A DNA stretch of 6,974 nucleotides from Candidatus Rokuibacteriota bacterium (GCA_016177865.1 JACOUJ010000393.1:1-6974), one strand, 5' to 3'; counted from the stretch's first letter, positions 1 through 4,782 are shown. A program made the numbers and translations. Notes: a model not told the origin generated them from the letters alone.

Positions 1-228
1 CTCGCCAACGTGGGGACGATCATCTGCTTCCGGCTGGGGCTCTTGGACGCCGAGCTTCTCGCCAAAGAGTTTGCCCCCACCTTCACCGCCCAGGATCTCA
101 TCGGCCTCCCGAACTACGAGATCTACCTCAAGCTCATGGTCGAGGGGGTGGTCTCAGCGCCGTTCAGCGGGGAGACGCTCAGGCCGGAGGAGTATCAGGC
201 TAGGTTACGGACGTCTCCCGTGTTATAA
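1..228 (+). CDS. C-terminal end of a VirD4/TraD/HerA-like DNA-translocation ATPase (5' partial)
   Basis: The reading frame is open from the first base and ends with TAA at 226-228, leaving 75 residues of a longer protein. The visible part, with the segments ANVGTIICFRLGLLDAE, LAKEFAPTFTAQDL, LPNYEIYLKLMVEGV and APFSGETL, matches what I know of the C-terminal end of DUF87/TraD_N-type ATPases. These include type IV coupling proteins, which pump DNA through the membrane during conjugation. The 'N-G-T-I-I-x-F-R-x-G-x-x-D-A' strand follows the sensor region of the RecA-like fold and the 'LPNY-x-IYLKLM' segment comes near the end. The Walker motifs lie outside the window, so the ATPase call rests on family resemblance only. 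Base composition matches the minus-strand replication genes rather than the next three genes. Its stop codon overlaps the promoter of the following cassette. A HerA-type chromosomal or viral packaging ATPase is the alternative. Confidence 0.6.
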   Translation, partial: LANVGTIICFRLGLLDAELLAKEFAPTFTAQDLIGLPNYEIYLKLMVEGVVSAPFSGETLRPEEYQARLRTSPVL

Positions 229-229
229 T
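221..229 (+). promoter_or_regulatory. Extended -10 promoter for the three-gene cassette
   Basis: TGTTATAAT is a perfect extended -10 element (TG, one base, then TATAAT). It overlaps the TAA stop of the upstream gene at 226-228. No good -35 box is found at the usual distance (the best hexamers around 200-208 match poorly), which is typical of extended -10 promoters. Transcription would start near 236 and leave a leader of about 60 bases before the ATG at 298. No terminator separates the upstream gene from this point, so read-through is also possible. Confidence 0.55.
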
Positions 230-297
230 CGCGCCCGTGCACCAGCGCTCTGTCGAAATGTGGAAGCTTCGCCGAGCGTGGCGTAGGCGACACACAA

Positions 298-951
298 ATG
301 CCTGAAATATCGTGTGAAATCGAAGGAGTCAATGTCGTACTCCTTGGCAACTTTAATCCGAGAATCTTTCAACCTGCATGGTTCGCCCACCACGGACTTA
401 TCCGTATAGAAGAGGCCGAGGCCGCCGAAAATGTGGTAGTGGTGCCCGAGCTTGCCACCTTTAAGGCAGCCTGGCTTACACTCCAGGTCACATTAGAACG
501 ATTTGACGCTTCGACGGCTGATGCTGCACACTTTGAGGCCCTTCGAGACCTAGTACTTGGAACGTTTCGTCTGTTAGAGCACACTCCATTTGACAAGATG
601 GGGATCAACCGCAATATGCACTACCGTGTTCTACCCGAAGAGCGGTACGTCGCATTCGGTCATTACCTTGTGCCGAAAACGCCCTGGGAGACCGTCCTCC
701 AAGATCCCCGTACTCGATCTTTGACCGTCGAAGGTCTCATGACCCGAGAGACAAAAGCAGTTAAGCTTACGGTCAAGGTGGAGCCATCCCTAAGAGTCCC
801 CTCTGGCGTGTTTATTTCTACTAACGAGCACTATGAGGCGCCCGGAGATGACGCAGGAAGACGCCTGATGATGCAACTCGAGCAATACTGGGATGACGCG
901 CACAGCACGGCAAAACGAATCGCAGAGCACCTACTCCAACAGGAATATTGA
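298..951 (+). CDS. Conserved protein of unknown function, first gene of a three-gene cassette
   Basis: I do not recognise a named family. The 217-residue protein has no signal peptide or membrane segment, so it is probably cytoplasmic. It looks like a genuine conserved protein, with motif-like blocks GNFNP (17-21), QPAWF (25-29), LLEHTPFDKMGINRNMHY (92-109), AFGHYLVPKTPWE (119-131) and KVEPS (160-164). A charged helix of about 30 residues closes it (about 187-215). The blocks suggest a mixed alpha/beta fold. ATG 298 is the first start in frame; the upstream TAGG at 284-287 is only a weak ribosome-binding site. Base composition is AT-richer than the flanking genes (26 G+C of 60 at 301-360). 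Its TGA shares one base with the ATG of the next gene, so the two are almost certainly co-translated. It could be the sensor or partner subunit of the metallo-hydrolase encoded two genes on, but that is inference from position only. Confidence 0.8.
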   Translation: MPEISCEIEGVNVVLLGNFNPRIFQPAWFAHHGLIRIEEAEAAENVVVVPELATFKAAWLTLQVTLERFDASTADAAHFEALRDLVLGTFRLLEHTPFDKMGINRNMHYRVLPEERYVAFGHYLVPKTPWETVLQDPRTRSLTVEGLMTRETKAVKLTVKVEPSLRVPSGVFISTNEHYEAPGDDAGRRLMMQLEQYWDDAHSTAKRIAEHLLQQEY

Positions 952-1556
952 TGGCTGCACCAACGGCGAAGTTTAACCCCGTCCAGGATGCACGTAGCGA
1001 AACGCTAAGACGACCTATCGCCTCGCTTGGGGAGTCGCTTGCGGACCAGCCTCATGATCAATTCGAGTTTGTGGTACCTTCGCTCTCGCCCGAGCGGCCT
1101 CTTGAAGGCACAGAGGCCGAGAATCAGACCAACGGCATTGCTCGTGAGACCTTTAGTGGCATTGGTTATGAAGCGCGTCCAGCAAGGCGGATACTTCGAT
1201 TGCCGACCGCACCTGTCCCTAGGGAACGTTTCATTGTTCTCCAAAAGTGGGAGGGAACGGTCATTTCGATTGAAAAAGACGAGTTCACGGCCGTCGTACG
1301 CGATCTTACAAATCCGCGTCATCCCGAGGAGCAAGTCACACTCCTGCTTGGAGATGTTGCCGACGGTGACCGTCAGCTACTGGCCCCAGGCGCAATTTTT
1401 TATTGGGCGATGGGTTACAAGGTTAACCTCTTCGGTGGCAGAGAGCGTGTGGCCTCGCTAAGGTTTCGAAGACTTCCCGCCCTCACAGCACGTGACTTGA
1501 GAGATATTAGACGTGAAGCCGAACGGCTCCGCGAGCTCTTTGGCGAAACGCGCTAG
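951..1556 (+). CDS. Protein with disordered N-terminus and small beta-rich C-terminal domain, second cassette gene
   Basis: This 201-residue protein has no named family that I can assign. Residues 1 to about 90 are polar and rich in Pro, Glu, Ser and Arg, with little predicted order. Residues 96-177 form a compact beta-rich domain: VLQKWEGTVISI, EFTAVVRDLT, EEQVTLLLGDV, APGAIFYWAMGY and ERVASLRFRRLPAL. This pattern of five or six short strands recalls a small barrel such as an OB or SH3-like fold. A charged helix (178-198) ends the protein. ATG 951 is chosen over the adjacent TTG at 948 because it gives the TGATG overlap with the upstream stop and has AGGAA at 941-945 with five bases of spacing. 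Its 3' end overlaps the next gene by 44 bases if that gene starts at 1513. A nucleic-acid-binding or scaffold role alongside the hydrolase is possible but not shown. Confidence 0.8.
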   Translation: MAAPTAKFNPVQDARSETLRRPIASLGESLADQPHDQFEFVVPSLSPERPLEGTEAENQTNGIARETFSGIGYEARPARRILRLPTAPVPRERFIVLQKWEGTVISIEKDEFTAVVRDLTNPRHPEEQVTLLLGDVADGDRQLLAPGAIFYWAMGYKVNLFGGRERVASLRFRRLPALTARDLRDIRREAERLRELFGETR

Positions 1557-2658
1557 GCATGAGCCGCCTGCTCCTGATGAGGCCGAGGTTTCGTTATTTG
1601 GGCCGGGCATCGGTGAATCTGCCGTTGTACACCTAGGCGGCGGTGATTGGATTGTCATCGACTCTTGTGTCGAAACCGGAACTCGTGAACCTGTCGCTGT
1701 AAAGTATTTAGCTAATCTCGGACTTCATTCGGAACACTCGCTCCGGCTCATTATCGTGAGTCACTGGCATGATGACCACATACGAGGCATCTCTTCCGTC
1801 CTGCAAGCTGCACCACATGCAGTCATCGCCTGCTCTGCAGCGCTCAATTCCGATGAGTTTTTCCAGTTGACGGCGTTCAGCAGGCGGGCAATGACGGAGT
1901 GGCCCGGTACTGCTGAGTTCGAGGCCGTGTTAGCAATCCTCGAACAAAGAGCGCCTGCGGGAGTGCGACCGGCCGCGATTGGACCGACCTGGGCTGTAGC
2001 CAACCAACGTCTCTGGCAACGCTCCGCCACGGGATCGATACCGAGTGCCGAAGTCTACGCGCTCAGCCCATCAGCCGCCGCACTTACTCTCGCCATAAAC
2101 GGCTTCGCCGACATGTTGCCAGTTGCTGGGCCCGCACGGAAACTTGTCGCACTGACTCCGAACCAAGCAGCGGTCGCTGTTTGGATTGTATTCGGCTCGT
2201 TCAACATTCTCTTGGGTTCGGACCTCGAAGCAAGTACCAATCCATTAATCGGCTGGCACGCGATCATTACCTCGCAAGCGCGACCGACTGGTTTGGCTCA
2301 CGTCTTCAAGGTTCCACATCACGGCTCGGACGATGCCGACGAACCCGCCGTATGGACGACAATGCTGGTGCCTAACCCCTGCGCGGTATTGACTCCCTTT
2401 ATAAAAGGGCCCAGTCCCCTACCTAGGCCCACGGATATCAGCCGACTCAAGGCTCGAACCAACGAGTTGTACTGCACGGCAGCTCCAAAAGGCTGGGCCC
2501 CCCCGAGGCGGGATCCAGCGGTTGAGCGAACTCTAAGAGAAACCGTACGGGCTCGAAGAGCAATCTCCGGCCCGATGGGGCATGTCAGAATACGTGCCCA
2601 ACATAGCGCTCCCAACAGTCTGCAGGTGGATCTCTTTAACGGTGCCCATCGCCTGTAA
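1513..2658 (+). CDS. Soluble ComEC-like metallo-beta-lactamase-fold hydrolase, third cassette gene
   Basis: A zinc-dependent hydrolase of the metallo-beta-lactamase fold, closest in motif style to the C-terminal nuclease-type domain of ComEC/Rec2. Visible motifs are VVHLGGGDWIVIDSC (38-52), the HxHxDH zinc motif in SHWHDDH (H84, H86, D88, H89), LGSDLE with D237, and KVPHHGS (266-272) with a ligand His. There are no membrane helices, so it is a free-standing cytoplasmic enzyme rather than a DNA-uptake channel. A long segment of about 145 residues (90-235) between the first and later metal motifs carries much of the family-specific sequence. A beta-rich tail holds GHVRIR (356-361). The substrate cannot be read from sequence; phosphodiester bonds in DNA, RNA or a cyclic nucleotide are the usual choices for such motifs. 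The start is uncertain: GTG 1513 has a weak GAGAGA upstream, and TTG 1540 is the only other start before the conserved region. The final gene of its operon. Confidence 0.88.
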   Translation: MKPNGSASSLAKRARHEPPAPDEAEVSLFGPGIGESAVVHLGGGDWIVIDSCVETGTREPVAVKYLANLGLHSEHSLRLIIVSHWHDDHIRGISSVLQAAPHAVIACSAALNSDEFFQLTAFSRRAMTEWPGTAEFEAVLAILEQRAPAGVRPAAIGPTWAVANQRLWQRSATGSIPSAEVYALSPSAAALTLAINGFADMLPVAGPARKLVALTPNQAAVAVWIVFGSFNILLGSDLEASTNPLIGWHAIITSQARPTGLAHVFKVPHHGSDDADEPAVWTTMLVPNPCAVLTPFIKGPSPLPRPTDISRLKARTNELYCTAAPKGWAPPRRDPAVERTLRETVRARRAISGPMGHVRIRAQHSAPNSLQVDLFNGAHRL

Positions 2659-2663
2659 ACCCC

Positions 2664-2684
2664 CTTTGCGTCCGTTCCGCAAAG
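2664..2684. terminator. Hairpin between convergent genes, possible weak terminator
   Basis: CTTTGCG (2664-2670) and CGCAAAG (2678-2684) form a perfect 7-bp stem with a 7-base loop, six bases after the cassette's TAA. It sits between the cassette and the converging nuclease gene, where a shared terminator is expected. Neither side has a run of T, so it is not a canonical intrinsic terminator. Nothing else is seen in the 72-base gap. Confidence 0.3.
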
Positions 2685-2730
2685 CGGATTCCGACTCCAC
2701 GGTCACGCGCGTCGGCCTCGGGAGCATCCT

Positions 2731-3300
2731 CTATTTCCGCTCCGACATTTCCCTGTGCCTCTGAACCTTCAGCGACGTCGGTCGCTCCCCCGAGTTCTCG
2801 ATTCGCTTCCCGAGCACAACCACTGCGATGGCCACCGCGACAAAGACACTCATTCGCTGATCCTCCGTCATCCACGGCTTCCGCAGTGGCGGCAAATATG
2901 GGGCGATCTCCGGGAACTCGGCGGCAATGGCCCTTGCGATCTGATCCTTCGTCCTCGCGTCGCGCGAGGCAAAGGCCTTTCGCACGGCCCTGCGCGGGAT
3001 CGCGCGGACCCGGAGGCCGCGACGGACTGCGGCCATTCGAAGGCGGCGCAGGAGTCCGCGCACGCGCGTGGACCGGCGACAGCCTCGCGCCGCGCACTCT
3101 TCAAGGACCAAGACATCCGGTTCGTAGCGCTCCCAGAGCGCTGCGATTTTGTTTAGGCAAGTTTTCTCTTTGTCGATCCGGGCCTCCCGCGTCCCCCAGT
3201 CCACGAGCCGATCTCTCCCCTCGACGACCACGAACCCGAACCCCCGGGACACCGGGTCCACGGCGAGGATGCGCCTGACTTTGTCGTGACCACTCCTCAT
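2731..3300 (-). CDS. RuvC-like Holliday-junction resolvase/nuclease (RNase H fold)
   Basis: The 189-residue protein has the RNase H-fold layout of RuvC-type nucleases. The first strand is ILAVDPVSRGFGFVVVEG (11-28) with the catalytic Asp D15. A second strand, DVLVLEE (62-68), supplies E67 or E68. A basic helical stretch, rich in Arg (73-107), could hold DNA. A C-terminal helix region MTEDQRMSVFVAVAIAV (144-160) carries D147. In RuvC the last helix reads DALAIAI with a catalytic Asp; here the matching position is V154, so the last acidic ligand appears to be replaced. Family members cut four-way DNA junctions; this copy may bind junctions or use D147/E146 instead. ATG 3300 is chosen because it gives an ATGA overlap (3300-3297) with the upstream regulator's stop; a TTG at 3318 would only add six residues. 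It is the second gene of a two-gene operon. High GC with strong Arg content is normal for its neighbours. Confidence 0.75.
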   Translation of the reverse strand: MRSGHDKVRRILAVDPVSRGFGFVVVEGRDRLVDWGTREARIDKEKTCLNKIAALWERYEPDVLVLEECAARGCRRSTRVRGLLRRLRMAAVRRGLRVRAIPRRAVRKAFASRDARTKDQIARAIAAEFPEIAPYLPPLRKPWMTEDQRMSVFVAVAIAVVVLGKRIENSGERPTSLKVQRHREMSERK

Positions 3301-3653
3301 GAGGTTTGAGCCGGCCAAGATGCTGACCCGGAAGAAACCCTCCTCAGCAGATCCAGCGCATTAACTCGATTGAGCGGCGTTTTGGCTGCGCTGAGCTTCC
3401 GGGCCAGCACCCGGGCCCGCTTGGTGACTTTCTGCTCGACCTTTTGGGAGATCCCCGCGAAGAGCTCCCGGGCCGGCACCCCGAGAGCAGCCTCGTAGGC
3501 AAGAGCCATCTCGAGGGTCGGCAGACGAGCTCCACGTTCATGCCGCGAGACGAGCGTCCCGCTCTCCCCGCCCATGAGAAAGGCCACCTCATCCTGAAAG
3601 AGGCCGGCACGGCGGCGGTACATCCGGAGATAGTTGTCGAGCTTCTGGGCCAT
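3297..3653 (-). CDS. XRE-family helix-turn-helix regulator
   Basis: A 118-residue DNA-binding protein with an N-terminal Cro/C1-type helix-turn-helix. The segments NYLRMYRRRAGLFQDEVAFLMG (7-28, helices 1-2), TLVSRHERGARLPTLEMALAYEAALGVP (33-60, recognition helix onward) and ARELFAG (61-67) follow the XRE pattern of helix, turn, helix, then a conserved 'P-x-L-x-x-A-L-A-Y-E' helix. Residues 68-108 are basic and probably helical, perhaps for dimerisation. It likely represses its own operon, since two dyads lie in its leader. I chose ATG 3653 because the conserved region begins six residues later; it has no ribosome-binding site. An in-frame ATG at 3701 has GAGG two bases upstream and would add 16 Arg/Pro-rich residues, across a run of nine G (3657-3665) that could cause frame errors. 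Stop TGA overlaps the nuclease start, so both proteins are translationally coupled. Confidence 0.82.
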   Translation of the reverse strand: MAQKLDNYLRMYRRRAGLFQDEVAFLMGGESGTLVSRHERGARLPTLEMALAYEAALGVPARELFAGISQKVEQKVTKRARVLARKLSAAKTPLNRVNALDLLRRVSSGSASWPAQTS

Positions 3654-3743
3654 GGTGGGGGGGGGAGCGTCGAGACGCGGGAGACCCCGCCTCCGACGCA
3701 TGACCTCACACTACCGAATGTGCGGGGGCAGAAAAGGCGAGTG

Positions 3744-3765
3744 GACTTGCCGGGGGCGGCAAGTC
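3744..3765. promoter_or_regulatory. Perfect 8-bp dyad in the regulator leader, candidate operator
   Basis: GACTTGCC (3744-3751) and GGCAAGTC (3758-3765) are perfect reverse complements around a 6-base GC-only spacer. It lies downstream of the predicted promoter and upstream of the XRE gene, where an autoregulatory operator or an RNA hairpin in the leader would sit. The left arm is part of GTGGACTTG (3741-3749), which also occurs at 3900-3908, linking it to the repeat family to the right. Operator role is inferred. Confidence 0.4.
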
Positions 3766-3779
3766 ACGGGAAGGGAAAA

Positions 3780-3797
3780 GCCGAGCCTATGCCCGGC
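3780..3797. promoter_or_regulatory. Imperfect dyad at the predicted transcription start, candidate operator
   Basis: GCCGAGC and GCCCGGC flank a CTAT centre and pair at six of seven positions. It covers the predicted start of the minus-strand transcript (near 3795), just downstream of the -10 box at 3802-3807, a usual position for a repressor site. The arms differ from the 3744-3765 dyad, so they need not bind the same protein. Confidence 0.25.
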
Positions 3798-3801
3798 AGA
3801 A

Positions 3802-3830
3802 GTTACACCACATATTCTACCAAATGTCAA
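3802..3830 (-). promoter_or_regulatory. Sigma70-type promoter of the XRE/nuclease operon
   Basis: Read on the minus strand, a perfect TTGACA -35 box (3825-3830) is followed after 17 bases by TGTAAC (3802-3807), a four-of-six match to TATAAT, preceded by an extended-type TGG. The spacing is optimal and the site lies in AT-rich DNA. The predicted start near 3795 gives a leader of about 94 or 142 bases depending on which ATG of the regulator is used. Confidence 0.6.
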
Positions 3831-3880
3831 ATGAACTCACGATAAAATCAAGATTAAATTTTTCTAAAAAGCCAAAAACT
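3811..3880. other. AT-rich stretch in the 3654-4266 intergenic region
   Basis: By hand count only 18 of 70 bases are G or C (8 of 40 in 3841-3880), in strong contrast to the GC-rich flanks. It holds the minus-strand -35 box at its left end and is followed within 30 bases by G-rich direct repeats. This is the kind of easily opened DNA seen beside iterons at plasmid origins, though it might simply be a promoter region. The remainder of the 613-base gap between the regulator and the lipoprotein gene is covered by the repeats and sites listed separately; I see no RNA gene in it. Confidence 0.55.
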
Positions 3881-3907
3881 CTGCGTTACTGGCTCACGGG
3901 TGGACTT

Positions 3908-3934
3908 GGGGGACGTGGGGGACGTGGGGGACGT
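3908..3934 (+). repeat. Three perfect tandem copies of GGGGGACGT
   Basis: GGGGGACGT occurs at 3908-3916, 3917-3925 and 3926-3934 without mismatch, led in by GTGGACTT (3900-3907). Related units recur at 4040-4048 (GTGGACGTT), 4052-4064 (GTGGACTTTGGGG) and 4069-4077 (GGGGACGTT), and in reverse orientation at 4028-4035 and 4160-4178. The G5 runs spaced by four bases could also support a G-quadruplex on this strand. Nine-base units are short for iterons but the clustering is well beyond chance. Confidence 0.85.
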
Positions 3935-3999
3935 TCTCCGGGAATCCAGATGGCGGCGAAGATCAACGGAGAGAGACCGCGTAGGTATGCGCTGTTCTG

Positions 4000-4025
4000 T
4001 TCTTCTTTCTCTTTCCTCTTCCCCT
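4000..4025 (+). other. 26-base pure pyrimidine tract
   Basis: Every base from 4000 to 4025 is C or T, so the opposite strand is pure purine. It separates the triple direct repeat (3908-3934) from the large inverted repeat (4054-4175). Such tracts can form triplex or easily melted DNA and occur at some origins and promoters. No function is proven. Confidence 0.6.
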
Positions 4026-4053
4026 AGAAGTCCCCGCGGGTGGACGTTGGGGT

Positions 4054-4175
4054 GGACTTTGGGGCGCGGGGGACGTTGCCGGGGCACGCCCGGCCCGAAA
4101 GGTGGCGTAGGTAGGGGACGAAGCACTCATGGGCCTACCCCGGGCTTCATCCTCCGGGCAACGTCCCCAAAGTCC
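4054..4175. repeat. Large imperfect inverted repeat built from GGACTTTGGGG and GGGGACGTTGCC
   Basis: GGGGACGTTGCC (4069-4080) is perfectly complementary to GGCAACGTCCCC (4157-4168), 12 bp. GGACTTTGGGG (4054-4064) is perfectly complementary to CCCCAAAGTCC (4165-4175), 11 bp. The two pairings share the CCCC at 4165-4168, so folded together they give a 7-bp plus 12-bp stem with an 8-base bulge (4061-4068). Four further pairs (4081-4084 with 4152-4155) extend it. The roughly 70-base loop contains a smaller arm pair, GGTAGG (4110-4115) with CCTACC (4134-4139). It could be a replication or regulatory structure, or a degenerate small mobile repeat. Confidence 0.7.
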
Positions 4176-4183
4176 CCCAGGGC

Positions 4184-4213
4184 TTGTACCTCAGACAAGG
4201 AGCGAGATAGAAT
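4184..4213 (+). promoter_or_regulatory. Candidate promoter of the lipoprotein gene
   Basis: TTGTAC (4184-4189, three of six -35 matches including TTG) is followed after 18 bases by TAGAAT (4208-4213, five of six -10 matches). It would start transcription near 4220 and leave a leader of about 47 bases before the lipoprotein ATG. It lies just outside the right arm of the inverted repeat. Confidence 0.4.
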
Positions 4214-4258
4214 GCATTGGGTCGTGGAGGCGAGTTCCCCGGTTCGGAAGACGGGAGT

Positions 4259-4263
4259 GGAGG
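4259..4263 (+). promoter_or_regulatory. Ribosome-binding site that fixes the lipoprotein start
   Basis: GGAGG lies three bases before ATG 4267 and six bases before ATG 4270. It is the only strong Shine-Dalgarno match nearby and, with the signal peptide that follows, rules out the upstream in-frame ATG at 4129. Confidence 0.7.
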
Positions 4264-4266
4264 TGG

Positions 4267-4782
4267 ATGATGATCTGGAAGACAGGTTTCACGATCTTTT
4301 CGCTGGTCCTCTTCCTCGCCGCGTGCGCTACCACGCCCACGTCAATGTCGGCCTCGACCGACTCCAACTGGCTCGGCGAGTTCTCAGGTGTTCCCCTGCC
4401 GCCAAACATCAGAGGGACGATTGAACCGGCCACGTTTCTACCGAAGGAGCTGGCCGTGTTTTCTGGAATTTGGGGAGCGAGAGGAAAGTTTGATCAGAAA
4501 TTTGATATCGAGTACGTCCTCGCAGTACAGAGGATCACTTCTACCGGATGGTGCCAAGCGGTGTTTGGGTGGTACGGGAGAGCGATAATTAAAAACACGT
4601 ACTTTAAGACCCGGGATTGCCGCATTAGCGAAAGCTTTCTCGTAATTGACTTTCCAACCGCAACCTATAAATTCCGCTATGATCCGCAGAGAGACATATT
4701 AGACGGATGGATAGTTTGGAGGTCGGGTCACTCCATTGTCCGTTTCTATCGTCTCTACACCCCGCCACCCACCTCCCAGTAA
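4267..4782 (+). CDS. Small secreted lipoprotein of unknown function
   Basis: The 171-residue product starts with a lipoprotein signal peptide: MMIWK, a hydrophobic core (TGFTIFSLVLF, 6-16) and the lipobox LAAC (17-20), with C20 as the lipidated residue. The mature chain begins CATTPTS and has Ala rather than Asp at +2, consistent with outer-membrane sorting in a Gram-negative. Residues 64-164 alternate in a beta-strand pattern: VFSGIWGARG, YVLAVQRI, CQAVFGWYG, ESFLVIDF, TATYKFRYD, LDGWIVWRSG and SIVRFYRLY. This suggests a small lipocalin-like barrel, a form common in secreted bacterial proteins whose ligand is unknown. Either of two adjacent ATGs (4267, 4270) may be used. The gene is markedly AT-richer than the helicase-like gene it converges on (25 G+C of 60 at 4621-4680) and has its own promoter candidate and terminator. 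It looks like an independent cargo gene. Confidence 0.78.
   Translation: MMIWKTGFTIFSLVLFLAACATTPTSMSASTDSNWLGEFSGVPLPPNIRGTIEPATFLPKELAVFSGIWGARGKFDQKFDIEYVLAVQRITSTGWCQAVFGWYGRAIIKNTYFKTRDCRISESFLVIDFPTATYKFRYDPQRDILDGWIVWRSGHSIVRFYRLYTPPPTSQ

Noticed and set aside
278..287. GTGGCGTAGG also found at 4102-4111
   Set aside because: A 10-base match in two GC-rich non-coding stretches without flanking similarity is within chance expectation, so I do not treat it as an attachment site or a repeat end.
369..614. Antisense frames inside the cassette (369-614, 1005-1334, 1761-2030 and others)
   Set aside because: All lie opposite coding frames with conserved motifs and lack start signals of their own.
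2755..3156. 133-codon plus-strand frame
   Set aside because: Antisense to the RuvC-like gene, without motifs, RBS or plausible composition.
3344..3709. 121-codon minus-strand frame starting at 3709
   Set aside because: Same strand but different frame from the XRE gene, and Ser/Pro/Arg-rich. It is a shadow, although the nine-G run at 3657-3665 could switch between the two frames if the read is wrong.
3900..3941. Short tandem repeat as a CRISPR array
   Set aside because: The units are 9 bases long and directly adjacent, with no spacers, and no cas gene is nearby.
4129..4266. 46-residue N-terminal extension of the lipoprotein from ATG 4129
   Set aside because: It would bury the signal peptide inside the protein, run through the inverted repeat, and has no RBS. 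The GGAGG at 4259-4263 supports ATG 4267 or 4270.
3900..4424. 174-codon plus-strand frame beginning with GDVGDVGDV
   Set aside because: The repeated residues are only the 9-base DNA repeat read in frame. The rest is Arg/Pro/Gly-rich and overlaps the lipoprotein gene, which has an RBS and signal peptide in another frame.
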